Shown: positions 44,831-55,334 of the stretch, piece by piece
How the letters are laid out: each line of letters opens with the position of its first letter
Position numbering within the stretch: position 1 is the stretch's first letter
Assembly (NCBI GenBank): GCA_963971535.1
Contig: OZ020589.1
Coordinates: forward strand, 89,650,683 to 89,714,682
Length of the DNA stretch: 64,000 bases
Origin: Notolepis coatsorum
Lineage: Eukaryota > Chordata > Actinopteri > Aulopiformes > Paralepididae
Direction: 5' to 3'
Program-made: the position numbers and the translations under genes
The notes under the pieces: model-generated
Databases searched by the model: none
The model's input: the letters and a program-made list of their open reading frames with translations, nothing else
What the model was told of the DNA's origin: nothing

Positions 44831-45358
44831 CTATCGATAATCTAGCGTTGATTTGAAAACGATTCATAAATAGGCCGAGAAATGACAACGTGTTGTGTAT
44901 TCCACTAAAGGGCGATTATCACAGAATCTGTTTTTTTTTCTGGAAATTTCCAAAAACGTCAGTTTTTCAAAACGGTATAAAACGGAAATGTACAGATGAA
45001 AAAACAATCAGTTTCATATATGTTGACTGCAAGCAAGTCATTGATAAGCGACAGGCGTATTAGACACATAGCCATAATATAGAATATAGAAATAGCTCCA
45101 CGAAAATCATGAAATATCGGAAAATCAGCCCAAAAAGGCTGGCATTCAAGCGCTATTTCTGGCGCCCCCTGCTGGCCCTCAAAGTGTTAATTACCTAGAC
45201 TGATACATTGCCAATAGGGATGTATCAGTAGTATTGGCCGTGGTAGTAGTCGTAATAGTAATCAAGTATATTTTTATATTTTCTAAAAAATAAACCAGTT
45301 CAACACAGGTAACCACTTTTGCTTAATTTCTTTGATGGCTCAAATGTATGCTCTAGTC

Positions 45359-45530
45359 CAGTGGTTCTCGAGGCACCCCAGCCGTTCCATGTATTTGTTA
45401 AATTCCACCACCAGCACACCTGATTCAACTAATAAAGGGCTTGTTAAGTTGAATCAGGTGTGCTGGTGGTGGAATTTAACAAATACATGGAATGGCTGGG
45501 GTGCTCCGAGGAGAGGATTGGGAAGCACTG
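45359..45530. mobile_element. Hairpin MITE (hAT-type ends)
   Basis: It begins cagtggttctcgaggcac and ends gattgggaagcactg. Arms 45374-45429 and 45448-45503 pair with one or two mismatches over 56 bp. The centre reads aataaagggcttgttaa. The target duplication is not clean. Confidence 0.8.
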
Positions 45531-46118
45531 CAATCTAGTTGATTTTGTGTTTTGAGCACAAAGTTCATCATAGATCTCTGGCCTCTTTATTTTGCTCTCA
45601 AAGTGCACCAGATTGATGCATTTAACTTTAAAATATACAAAAACAATTCCGGGGGAGCATGCCCCCAGACCCCCATAGAGGGTCAGAGGTTCACCCACCA
45701 CAGTCTCATAAAATCCTGTGGGAAACACTGTCCCTGTATTGTAAATAGTTCATATGTGTGTTGTCACTACTGTATGTAAAATTGTAAATAAGTTAATTTA
45801 TGTGTTAATTGTTGTTAATATTTATTTACCTAATTTATGTGCAATCGTTTCATTTCAGCTCAGTGTGTAGAGAAATGCACCGATAGATACTAACAACCGC
45901 CTTACTGCGCGCGTCTATGACGACACTGTTGACACCACGTATCCGTGACACATGCGACAACACTAGTAGTTTTGGGGGGCCTACCACCCCCCCTGAAAGA
46001 AATCCTAGGGGAAACACTGGAAACTATATAATATCATATCCTTATCCCTACCTTCTTCGGTATTGGCCATAGGACAGAACTGGGAGGCCGATCTAAATAA
46101 TCAATTTACAAACGAAGA

Positions 46119-46541
46119 ATGGGAAAAGGTTTTTCCTCGAATACACTCATCCTCAATATGTGCCCGGCTGCCCGCCATTCATTGATACAGTTCAAGCTCC
46201 TCCACCGTCTATATTGGTCAAAGACCAGACATGCGAAGATAAACCCTAGCATGGATCCCACATGCGACCGGTGCCACCAAGCCCCTGGTTCACTTATCCA
46301 TATGTTTTGGCATTGTCCAGCACTGGCCCCTTTCTGGAGTTCCATTTTTAAATCTTACTCAGATATTTTTGCTGTGAATGTTGACCCATGTCCTCTCATT
46401 GCATTATTTGGTCTGACACCGGAGAACGTCGCTATATCTATTGGGCAATCTAATGCTATGGCCTTTGCCGCACTTATTACCAGACGCCGCAGCCTCATCC
46501 TACTCAATTGGAAGGCAACCCTTCACATTTGCATTGGATGA
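46119..46541 (+). pseudogene. L1 ORF2 C-terminus with zinc knuckle
   Basis: The frame reads MCPAARHSLIQFKLLHRLYW, then CDRCHQAPGSLIHMFWHCP, which is the C-x2-C…H-x4-C knuckle near the end of L1 ORF2, and ends LNWKATLHICIG. Words after the stop (RKLDSQHKDTQILFPKHG) continue it in another frame, so the copy is broken. Upstream in 46030-46120 the words WEADLNNQFTNEEW belong to the same protein. Confidence 0.75.
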
Positions 46542-46903
46542 GGGATGTTATGTCTCTCATACATATACAGAAAATTAGATTCACAACACAAGGACACACA
46601 GATACTTTTTCCAAAACATGGCAGCCCTTCCTACTTAATTTCAAAACCCATATGACTTGAGTCCCTTCTCCTTCCAACCCCCTGACCCCCTTCCTTCCCC
46701 CACCTACTTTTCTGACACTGCTGGACCACGTATGGCTGGGAGATGGCATTGTGGTGGTCCTACTACCACTGAGGGTGTTAAATTCACTTTCTATTCTTAA
46801 TTTTACAACTATCTGGAAAACATGCTACCAGAATGGAGAGTACTACTTATATTATATATTATTACTACCATTTTCTTTTTTATTATCATTTCTTTTAATT
46901 TAA

Positions 46904-49048
46904 CCCTTTTCTCGCCAAGAACGTGTTACCACGTCATTGCTCGCCATGCGTAATCTGCCAATGGCGCCGTAAGGCGTCTTTGAGATCAATATTTCAAAAA
47001 TCTGTGATGGCAATCATATTTCACCCACGGAGACTTGAGACTTGCTGTTGATCTCCTCTCAACTCTCCAACGGTTCAAGACCGCCATCTGGTGGCCGATC
47101 TGCGAATCGCCAAAACCGGAAGTGACGCGCCGGAAGTGGTGCTCAACCATATTTCGTCCGGGCACTCGCTATCGTTAGCAGGACTCCAGCTCGACACACT
47201 GGACAGCGATCCGTTGCCAATAACTCGATAAACAACATGATTTGGACCAGGGCTGTACAGTGCGACATATATATCGCACGTGCTACAGCAACAGCGGTCT
47301 GTGCGATGAATGGATTTACTTCAGTAGCACTGGTGCGATAGGCATTCGGTTCATTTGATACTCTTATTTTGAAAATCCTGTCGCAGGTCTCATTTCCGCC
47401 TAAGCACAGCTCCAGTCATTAAATATCTGGGCTCCGGCAGCTAGCAACAGTCAGGTTCATATGATACTCTTATTTTGAAAAAACCCATAGCAACTCCGCA
47501 ATGTCATATCCGCCCCAGACCGTGCTTCTGCCTTCTGCTCTCAGCCACACGAGCGGCGCTGCACAGCAGCAGTGGGGCTATTTTGCAATCCGAAATAAGT
47601 CTGTGGTGTTTTTTTTCTTCTCACAACGGGTCAAATGCATCTAACACGCTTTGCATCGTCGCCATCCCTTTATGCCCACATCGCCCGAAATGAACGTTAC
47701 ATTAGCATAAGCTAACAAGCTAATCCTGATCAGAGGCAGAGCCATAGAGAACAGGGGACTGGGGAAAGGGTGTGTGTGTGTCGAGAGGAGTGGAAGTTTG
47801 AAGACAGACTAGACTACAATATGATGCGGGGGTGGTGAGTTGAAACAGTGTGAATGAATGAAAACTTTATTTAACAGATTGCAGAATGGGTACAAATACA
47901 GTACGGCTCAATACACACAATTGTTAAGGGGATGCAGACCAGAGAAAGACTTTCGTCTTGTTTACATCAGGGTCCCCCATTGTGTGTGTGTGTCCCCCAA
48001 CTGACCCCACTTCTATGTTTCAATAAATTATTTGCATTTAAAACTATTAACGCTGACTCATTCCTTCAGTCCACTAAAAGTTATGCTAATATTCCTTATG
48101 TTGTTTATGATATTAATTGAAAATAGCATATGAGAGTATTATAGTAATAATAACATATGGCGATATACTAAAAAGCAATTTATAATTTTTGGCTGGTAAA
48201 AAAATCTGCCTTTTTAAAATCTACCAGCCAAATGGCTGGTAAGTCAAAAAGTTAAGTTTGTTCCCTGACTGCAACTAAATAACACAAATACAATAGGCAC
48301 ATTTGTGACTGTTACAAATATAACACGTTTTATACTTGTGCTACAAGATTTTGGCCAGTGCTACAAAACTATCAACCTCTGTAGCACCAGTGCTATGTGC
48401 AAAAAAAGTTAACGTACAGCCCTGTTTGGACGCATATAGCATTATACAACCTGGACATGGATCGCATATATCAACATCCCATAATCGCGAACTTTCTGCT
48501 CCACGCTGACCACCCAACGGTCAGAGGAAGCTGCTGTAAGTTTCAGCGTGTTTGAATATTATGATCCATATAAACTGCTGTGATCTATGTATCGCCCATA
48601 CTACATGAATGATTTAACGTCGGCCACGGACTTATAAACACCCCCCCCCCCCCCCCCCCCCCTCCGGTCACCAGCAGATGATGAGGCATGACGTGTAGGA
48701 CCTTGTACAATTGAACATTTTAATCTGACGTCAATCGGTATCAAACTACATTTGATGATGTAATATATGTATTTATAGCTATAACTCGCGTTCTGCAGAA
48801 TGCTGCAGAAAACGATAAAAACATATTTATACTTTAGACCGTATTTTAGTATGAATATGTGAATGAAAAAGTAGAACGTTGCTACATCCTAAACGATAGA
48901 TACTTGACGTTGAATGGGCCATAGTAATGTCAATTTAGCAATATAATTTAGAAAGTTATAGCCCTGCAAAGAAGAGGAACATCTCCATAGACTTACAGTA
49001 CTGGCAGACAGTGGATTAAGATCAGAATAATCCCTGGCAGATAAAGGG
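46904..49048 (+). mobile_element. piggyBac-like TTAA element (subfamily 2) with nested element
   Basis: TTAA lies at 46900-46903 and 49049-49052. It starts cccttttctcgccaagaac and ends ggcagataaaggg. It matches 31064-31984 along its length once 47248-48424 is left out, including MDRIYQHPI and gtaagtttcagcgtg at about 48535. Confidence 0.8.
47248..48424. mobile_element. 1.2-kb element (cagggctgtac ends) inside a TTAA element
   Basis: It starts cagggctgtacagtgcgac and ends gttaacgtacagccctg. The word tttggac occurs on both sides (47241-47247 and 48425-48431), a 7-bp repeat that may be an 8-bp duplication with one change. Both ends repeat gtgctac words. It contains an inverted copy of the gcagaatgggtac tail at 47860-47920. 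Confidence 0.75.
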
Positions 49049-49052
49049 TTAA

Positions 49053-49574
49053 TTTATTTTTGCATGAGAGTATGCATGTATGTAAGTGTATACATCCGTT
49101 GTTATTATTATTGTTTCTTGTCGGGGCGGGTGGGTGTATGCTTTAAACAAACTTAACACATTAACCTTATAAGGGATAGCAAAGGGGGGGGGGAATAAAT
49201 GGGAACAGTCCAATCATGGACAACCTATTGTAGAGCGTGAGCATACCCTATAATGTCGACCCTCATACTGCAACTTGTTGTAACGTGTAATGTGATGATG
49301 ATAAAAAGATATTATAAAAATTTTAAAAAAAATAATGAAATAGGACCATGACAATTGTATTACATAAAGATAAAAAAAAAAAAAGATTAGGTAGGTATTA
49401 GCCCTACCTAACTTTAGCACATATCACCCAGCCCTACCTAATTTTACACAGGTATTCCGATTCATGTTAGGTAACGCCTGTTGTGGATAAGGCAAACCCA
49501 AGGCTCAATGGTGATTTTTTTTTTTTTATTTTCTTTAGATACAAAACATCTCTATGACCATTGACCAATGTCAT
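49053..49574. other. Non-coding spacer
   Basis: A word taggtaggtattagcccta at 49389-49407 and a related cagccctacctaatt at 49430-49444 look like decayed terminus words. No coding sequence is recognised. Confidence 0.35.
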
Positions 49575-49966
49575 TAGGGTGCTTTCACACCAGAGCCGTT
49601 TGGTCCGGACTATCGGACCAGAGTTCGTTTTCTCGGATAGTCCGCTTTTTTTGGGGTGGTGTGAATGCTCAGTCGAACTCTGGTCCGCCAGAAAACGTAG
49701 GTCTCGGTTCGCTTCATCGGACCAAACGGGGACCAAATATAGGAAGTGAGTCACGACTCTCACGAGCAGAGCGCTAAATTACTACCTAACCAATCAGATC
49801 TGCGATATGAGGTAGCGTCACGAGCAGAGCAATGTGTGTGGACAAGAGGCGGGTTGCTACATTTACTGTAGGGAGGGGCTTTTAAATTTTTTATTTTTTT
49901 TTGCTTCGAAAAGAGGGACATCCTCTCAATATGCGGGACGCGGGACATTCGGTCAAATGGTGGGAC

Positions 49967-51003
49967 TTTACTTACTTACTTTACTTAGGCCTTTTATTCC
50001 TTTCGGAACATAGGCCATTGATGAAAAGTTTCCACCCCCGTCTGTCTTGCGCCATCCTCTCCAGCTGTTTCCACGTCAGTCCCCTTTTCTTGAGTTCCTG
50101 CTCAGTGTCTCTTCTCCAGGTGTTTTTGGGTCTTCCTCTGCCTCGCTTGCCTTGTGGGTTCCAGGTTAATGCCTGTTTGGTTATTGCGGTTTTGTGTCTT
50201 CGAAGTGTGTGCCCAATCCAGCTCTATTTTCTCCTTGTCAGCTGGACCTCCACTGATTCTTGCTTGGTGCATTCCCACAGCTTGATGTTGGTGATTGTGT
50301 TTGGCCAGAAGATCCTGAGGATACGTCTCAGACAATGGTTGATGAAGGTCTGCAGTTTATTGTTGATGTTCGTGGTGGTTTTCCAGGTTTCAGAGCCATA
50401 TAGCAGAATGGATTTGACATTGGAGTTGAAGATTTTGAGCTTGGTGTTGAGTTTGATGTTTCGGGTTTTTGTTGCTCTTGCTTTTCCTATTCTTGCCCTT
50501 ACGTCTTCCTCAGTCCCGCCATCAACAGCTATAACACTACCCAAGTATGTGAATTTGTCAACCTCTTCCAGTGTCTGGCCCCCGATGGTTATGGGGTTTG
50601 TGCTTTTATTATTGACTCTGATTACTTGAGTTTTTTGTCCATTTATTTTGAGCCCAAGTCCAGCTGCAGTTGTTTCTAGCAGCTGGGTTTTGTCTTGCAT
50701 CTGTTGATGGTTGTGTGAGAGTAGTGCGATGTCATCCGCAAAGTCCAGGTCTTCGAGGTGCTCCGTTAGACTCCACTGGATGCCAGTCTTTTTATTGGTT
50801 GTGGTTTGCCTCATGATCCAGTCGATGCATAGGAGGAAGAGGAAGGGGGAAAGTAGGCAGCCCTGTTTCACGCCGGTGAGCACTTTGAAGTGTTCTTGTG
50901 CACATCCGTTATGTAACACTTGGCATTTCATGTCCTGATACATGTTCTTGATTATACTGATGTATTTTCTAGGGATTCCATAGTGTGCCATGAGTTTCCA
51001 AAT
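49967..51003 (-). mobile_element. RTE-like LINE, 5'-truncated, 14-bp target duplication
   Basis: The word tcaaatggtgggac occurs at 49953-49966 and 51004-51017. The minus-strand copy ends in an (AAGT)n-like tail at about 49967-49988. Its coding part is described at 50224-50991. The duplication lies in a hAT-like remnant with the words acctggtcaccctacc. Confidence 0.8.
50224..50991 (-). pseudogene. RTE-like LINE reverse-transcriptase C-terminal part
   Basis: The open frame of about 255 codons reads GVKQGCLLSPFLFLLCIDW and DFADDIALLSHNHQQM (FADD at 50731-50742). It continues with LGLKINGQKTQVI, FTYLGSVIAVDGGT, RARIGKARAT and SILLYGSETW. This is the C-terminal half of ORF2, from the thumb onward. 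After a stop near 50224 the family end can still be read in another frame, around GWRKTDGGGNFSSM. The N-terminal endonuclease is missing because of 5' truncation. Confidence 0.75.
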
Positions 51004-51429
51004 TCAAATGGTGGGACAGTACAACCAAAAGCGGGACACCTGGTCACCCTACCACCGACTGAAAATTGTGATGCCTCCGCTGATCTGGAGTCAGACAAGG
51101 CTCGCAGTCACTCACGCGCGCACGCACACACACACACGTTAGGGCTCGCAGTCACACACACACACATTTCCACTCTATTGTGTCCAATAGACGAGCGCCC
51201 TTTTCGACCGTGTGACATTGTTCAGAAAGTTTAGTGCTCTTGACAAATTACAATGTGAATGCAGACGAACCAAATGAAGAATGCAACAATGTTGCAACTT
51301 CACCCCCCGAACCGAGTCCGCCAAAACTATATGTGAAAGCGCCCTAACTCACTCATTCATTCACATAGCCGCTCTGCCCCCTAGTGGCGTCCCGCAAGTA
51401 TTAGGTTGACATTAAGGTCAGTTCACACC

Positions 51430-52080
51430 ATGATGAAGCCCATGTATGTCTTAGTAGTTTATCACAGTAACATTAGTACAACTACAAGACAGCACCATGA
51501 GTCCAGTTTACTTTTTGAAGCTTATCACAGTAACATTAGTACAACTACAAGACAGCACCATGAGTAGGGATGGGTACCGAATTCGGTACTTTTGAGGCAC
51601 CGAACCGAAACACGTCGGTACTACCGAGTATCGAATCAAGTGAGAAACCGGATTTTTTTTTTTTTTTTTTTTACTTTTTTCTTTTCATGTCAACGTTCAC
51701 ACGCACAATATATGCTTACCTAGGATTTGACTTGATTCAACAACAAAGCAGTCGGAGCAATGACAAGCCGAAAACTGTCGAAATTGTAGTTATTTGATGT
51801 TTGGATTTTTTTTTTTACGACTGATGTAGGTAAATTAAATTTCTTGAGACTAAAGTACCGAAAAAAGGTACCGTTGGGTACCGGTATCGATTCACAGGTA
51901 CCGGTATCGGTTCAAATGTGAAAGGTACCCATCCCTAACCATGAGTCCAGTTTACTTTTAGAAGCTTATCAATATAACATTAGTACAACTGCAAGACAGC
52001 ACCATGAGTCCAGTTAACTTTTTTTAGTATAGTAGCTTATCACAATAACATTAGTACAACTGCAAGACAGCACCATGGCT
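51430..52080. repeat. Minisatellite, units of about 70 bp, split by a MITE
   Basis: Units contain gacagcaccatgagtccagt and agcttatcacagtaacatta followed by gtacaact. Four units can be counted: two before 51564 and two after 51938. A MITE divides the array. Units differ by small changes and one insertion of ttagtatagtagc. Confidence 0.85.
51565..51937. mobile_element. 373-bp hAT MITE with exact 8-bp duplication
   Basis: It starts tagggatgggtaccgaattc and ends aaggtacccatcccta. The 8-mer accatgag is at 51557-51564 and 51938-51945. Both ends carry ggtaccg words. Confidence 0.9.
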
Positions 52081-52081
52081 C

Positions 52082-52886
52082 CATGGCTGTTTCGGACAAG
52101 TTAACTCTTTTTATTGCCATTCTCGGAGTAGTGTTGATGATCAACAAGGATTGACGATGAGCATATTACTGTAAACCCAACAGCTAGGGGGCGTCTGTGC
52201 TGTGTGGTGAAATGAGTTGTCAATTATGAGTCCCATCGTTGTGGGGCATATAGTGTTTACGTCGTAATATTCACAATCTCAGTCTGCAACAACCACTGGA
52301 TAATGTAATACAGTGGTTCCCAAAGTGTGGGTAAGAAAAAAATACTAGGGCCGGCATATTTCACACTGCTCACACCTGTCCGACTACCTCCAACAGCGAC
52401 GGGACGAGCGTGTACGTTTCTGCGCCTGCGTGAGATTAAATAACTCCACACCAGCAGGTGGCGGTAGTCTGCATCATCAAGGGGAAACGGAAGACCACAT
52501 GATGTAAACAAGCCATTGTTACCACGTTAGCCACGTTATCACCCCATGTTACGTCATATTGTATAAGTCGTTTTCTTTTCTAATTTCAATATAATTGTTT
52601 GTTACTCCATTTTGTTTGATCAATAAATGGTAGCCTCTCTGAGAACGCCTGGCACATTGCATTTGCAGCGGTCTGAGAAAGTGAAATGAACAGTGTTGTT
52701 GCCAAGCCCTGGCTGTTTGTGTTGTGACTGTTGTTGCCAAGCCCTGGCTGTTTGTGTTGGGGGTACAGCCAACCAGAGTGATCTCTCTTTTCCCACCGTT
52801 GCCCAATCGCTCCACGCCGATTCGACACGCCAAAATGTCCCGCTACAAATCCTCCGACGTTAGCCGACGTTCAGGACACACCACAC
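52082..52886. other. Non-coding spacer with a short tandem duplication
   Basis: The word ttgttgccaagccctggctg followed by tttgtgttg occurs twice at about 52692-52760. The word cagtggttcccaaagtgtgg at 52312-52331 is a hAT-type terminus without a visible partner. No gene was recognised. Confidence 0.45.
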
Positions 52887-53638
52887 TAGGGCTGCAACGA
52901 TTAGTCAACATAATCGACGACGTCAATCATAAAAACTCGTTGACGCAGAATTTTTGCGTCGATTAGTCATACAAATTTTTTTTTTTTTTTATATATTATT
53001 ATTTTTTTTTTTTTTTTCACTACCTATCTTTGTGAAAGTGGCTTCTCAGCTCTGGTCCAGCTGAAGACAAAGCAGAGGAACAGATTGGACATTGAGCATG
53101 ACCTCAGAGTTGCTTTGTCTACCATCACCCCAGACTTTGAGACTCTGTCAGGAGCAAACAACATCCCCAGTTATCCCATTAGTTCCCTGGGATGTTAAGC
53201 TAAGAAGTCTGCTATATATTTTTTTAGTTATTTAAACACTTCCACTTTAATTTGTATTATTTAATTTATTTATCTTGTTATGAGTGATTGTTGTATTGTT
53301 CAAATACATTTTGATTTAAAGTTGCTTAAGATCCAAATTCAAATGTTCCATGAGTCATTATTTTAATTTGCTATGGGATCATCATGTTATGTTAAGTTAA
53401 CTGTTAAGGCGGACAACAGGGTGACATTCACAGGTGTGCAGACTTGAGCATGTGAGGTAAAACATGCATTGGAGAAGGAGCCATGCCCACAGGAAGCAGA
53501 GATTGAGGGTGTGACAAAAATAATCGTTAGATTAGTCGACTAATCGAATGACAAAAATAATCGTTGGATTAGTCGACTAATCGAAAAAATAATCAACAGA
53601 TTAGTCGATTACCAAAATAATCGTTAGTTGCAGCCCTA
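52887..53638 (+). mobile_element. hAT element reduced to its dimerisation domain
   Basis: It starts tagggctgcaacgattagtc and ends taatcgttagttgcagcccta with clear inverted ends. The 8-mer caccacac is at 52879-52886 and 53639-53646. Both ends contain tagtcgac and taatcg words. The only remaining coding part is at 53016-53198. Confidence 0.9.
53016..53198 (+). pseudogene. hAT transposase C-terminal dimerisation domain fragment
   Basis: The frame reads TTYLCESGFSALVQLKTKQR followed by NRLDIEHDLRVALSTITPDF and ends SSLGC with a stop. YLCESGFS and the following charged helix are the conserved hAT dimerisation region. The catalytic RNase-H-like region and the BED finger are gone. This shows the MITE arose by internal deletion of an autonomous copy. 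Confidence 0.8.
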
Positions 53639-54408
53639 CACCACACCAACTCAGACCACCGACACTCCCGAGCCTAACCGACGGCCGATAATGGGCTTGG
53701 TGTGTAGTGTTCCCCCCTGAACAGTTCAGGTTCTGCATCAGTTAGTTCTCCAGCTGATGGCCGAGGAAGGATTCTACCAATCAACATCGTTGTTGGTGAG
53801 TAAGTGTAGCGGAACTGGACTCAATTATGTCGTAGACGGATCTTCATGATCGATATAGGTTTAATAGTGAAACACATAGTACAAAGTACATGTAGGTTAA
53901 ATTAGCTTTGGCTAAGAGGAGTGCTCTCATCCTGGCCAGCTAGGAGAACACAAGAGGAAGAAAAGTAGACACTGGCCTAAAAAGGATCAATAGACGGCAG
54001 ACAATATTTGGCAAAATTTTTAGATTATATCTTATTATATCATGACAGTAATCGATAATACAAAAAGAAAATAAGCCGCTCGACACCGAAATGAATGCCT
54101 TTCCGGTAAGGGGCAGGAGTTAAAACAAGGACATCCAATCAAAACGAACGACCAAGTCAAATGATTGGAACGAGCAAGCTGTCCATCAAACCCTCTAGTG
54201 ACACAAATAGTCAAAAGAGTTTGGTTCCACCATTGTGGAGCGAGGAGAGAACAGCCTGCTTTCACTTTGATGACCCCACCCAGGAGCTCGGATGTTCAAA
54301 GGCCTACATCTCAAATGGCTACATCCTCAATCCCCACCCACAAGGCCTCCTCACCCCCGAGGCCTCCTCACCGCCGAGCCCCCCCCCCCCCCCCCCCCCC
54401 CTCCTCAC
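53639..54408. other. Intronic sequence downstream of the SRF exon
   Basis: A stretch at about 54225-54300 (accattgtggagcgaggag, gatgaccc, ggagctcggatg) matches 6505-6560 inside the element 4470-7422. A run of about 20 C lies at 54380-54401, right next to the exon's splice donor. The stretch is non-coding. Confidence 0.55.
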
Positions 54409-54678
54409 CTTGCCCACCTCTGTGCAGCCGTCGGCCTCAGAGACCTGGTAGGTGAGGTCCGTCTCCTCGAAGCCTGTGGCGCTCATGCGCTGGTCGGTGG
54501 AGGGGTCGGAGCGCGGCGGCGAGTCTGGCGAGTTGAGGCAGGTCTGGATCAGGGCCTTGCCCGTCTCGCTGGTGATCATGGGCTGCAGCTTGCGGGTGGC
54601 GAAGGTGTAGACATGGCCCGTCTCGCTGGCCACCAGCAGCAGGACCTGGGTCCCTGTCAGCGTGGAGAGCTCGTAGGC
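54409..54678 (-). CDS. srf: SRF exon (serum response factor, MADS-box second half)
   Basis: Serum response factor is a nuclear transcription factor that binds CArG boxes and drives muscle and immediate-early genes. The minus strand gives 90 codons without a stop, starting AYELSTLTGTQVLLLVASET, continuing GHVYTFATRKLQPMITSETG and ending EADGCTEVGK. It matches the conserved SRF region: the end of the first MADS helix, both beta strands, the second helix and the NSPDSPPRSDPSTDQR linker. It is bounded by an acceptor (tgctccgccag) and a donor (AAG then GTGAGG), and its start at the AYEL junction fits exon 2 of vertebrate SRF genes. The first exon (N-terminus and basic MADS part) and later exons are not visible. 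Flanking introns therefore run beyond about 9 kb upstream and 54 kb downstream, unless the gene is partial. The long-conserved reading suggests it is functional. Confidence 0.9.
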
Positions 54679-54872
54679 CTGGCGGAGCAAACACACAAGC
54701 ACTGTGACTAGCCTGCATCTTATCTTCATACCAGCGCTCGTTTTCCTATGCTTTTTTGTTGTTCTTAGCTCTATTTATTTTAATTTTAAAATGTACCTTA
54801 GCTACTATTGCTACCAGTACCATGTATGTATGTGTATGTAATGTATGTATATGCGTTTCATTACATGTATAT

Positions 54873-55319
54873 ATTTTTTTTTATCCACTTTTTCTCCCAT
54901 TTTCTATATTTTCTCCCATCCCAATTACGTATCATCCAATTCAACCCTCCCCTGTCACGAACGCCGTTTCTTGCCTCCCACAAGCCGGCTGCAATGTGGA
55001 CTAAGTCATACATAGCACAAGTCCCCTCCGGTACTTGAGGTAACAGCAGTCGCATCTTTTCACCTGCGCAGCTCGATCTCTCAGTGGCGAGGAGTAACGC
55101 GTGGGAGGCTCACGCTGCCCCCGACACTTCCTGATTCTACTGCGCAGGCGCACCAACCGACCTGTAGGAGTCGCTGTCCACAACGCCCGATCCCCACCCA
55201 TCAGTTTCCCACCCCCTAATACGGCCAATGTGTATTAGTACGGACGACCAGCTAAAGTGAAAGCAAATGTCTCCAGATTTCGTGGCGAGCGCCTTGCCCA
55301 CTACGCCACGTAGCCGCCC
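54873..55319 (-). mobile_element. tRNA-derived SINE, minus strand, 15-bp target duplication
   Basis: The word tcattacatgtatat lies at 54858-54872 and 55320-55334. The minus-strand head agggcggctacgtggcgtag is at the right edge, and box-B-like words lie about 55280. It belongs with 20067-20542 and 41590-42031. The next hAT-type element starts immediately after the right duplication. Confidence 0.85.
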
Positions 55320-55334
55320 TCATTACATGTATAT

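Larger units (their letters stand above)
42720..45186. mobile_element. piggyBac-like TTAA element (subfamily 1) with two nested MITEs
   Basis: TTAA flanks it at 42716-42719 and 45187-45190. It starts cactttgagtgccagcc and ends ctggccctcaaagtg. Without its two insertions (42851-43549 and 43994-44830) it would be about 930 bp, the size of the other copies. Confidence 0.8.
41032..46019. mobile_element. Large hAT-type element in L1 (cagtgtttccccta ends)
   Basis: The left end cagcgtttcccctaccattg and the right end atcctaggggaaacactg are inverted repeats. The L1 frame before (about GSISN) and after (LYNIIS) continues across it. Interior words such as gggggagcatgcccccagac are typical of this fish family. 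It holds a SINE, a 1259-type remnant, a TTAA element with two nested hAT MITEs and a hairpin MITE. No intact transposase was recognised. Confidence 0.75.
36205..46899 (+). mobile_element. L1-like LINE, 5'-truncated and split by large insertions
   Basis: LINE pieces lie at about 36205-36837, 37126-37188, 40609-41031 and 46020-46899. They carry the reverse-transcriptase box ISLYADDVLLYIADP (YADD at 36264-36275), SGYESNLNKSELFPIN and PLSLVGRVNTVKIN, and FIWNKRPVRI. After the insertions come LESLLCSPLPV and LGIWTQFRKHFGL, and then the C-terminal zinc-knuckle region. The order matches fish L1 ORF2. Several stops and frame changes show a dead copy. A TTAA element lies at the 3' end (46904). Confidence 0.8.
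49575..51346. mobile_element. DNA element with gggtgctttcacac ends, superfamily open
   Basis: The left end tagggtgctttcacacc and the right end tatgtgaaagcgcccta are inverted repeats. Subterminal words on the left (tggtccggactatcgg, gaaccaaacg) and on the right (gaaccgagtccgcc) are mirror images. A second element remnant (tagggtgaccaggtgtcc, reverse, ending at 51053) and an RTE-like LINE lie inside. Target duplication was not clear. Confidence 0.6.

Noticed and set aside
49901-50629. A 242-codon plus-strand frame rich in leucine and valine
   Set aside because: It is antisense to the RTE-like reverse transcriptase, which explains its openness.
51430-52080. CRISPR-like direct repeats
   Set aside because: The units run head to tail without unique spacers; it is a minisatellite in a eukaryotic genome.
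54437-54718. Alternative minus-strand frame over the SRF exon
   Set aside because: It overlaps the exon in another frame and matches nothing; the SRF frame is clearly the real one.
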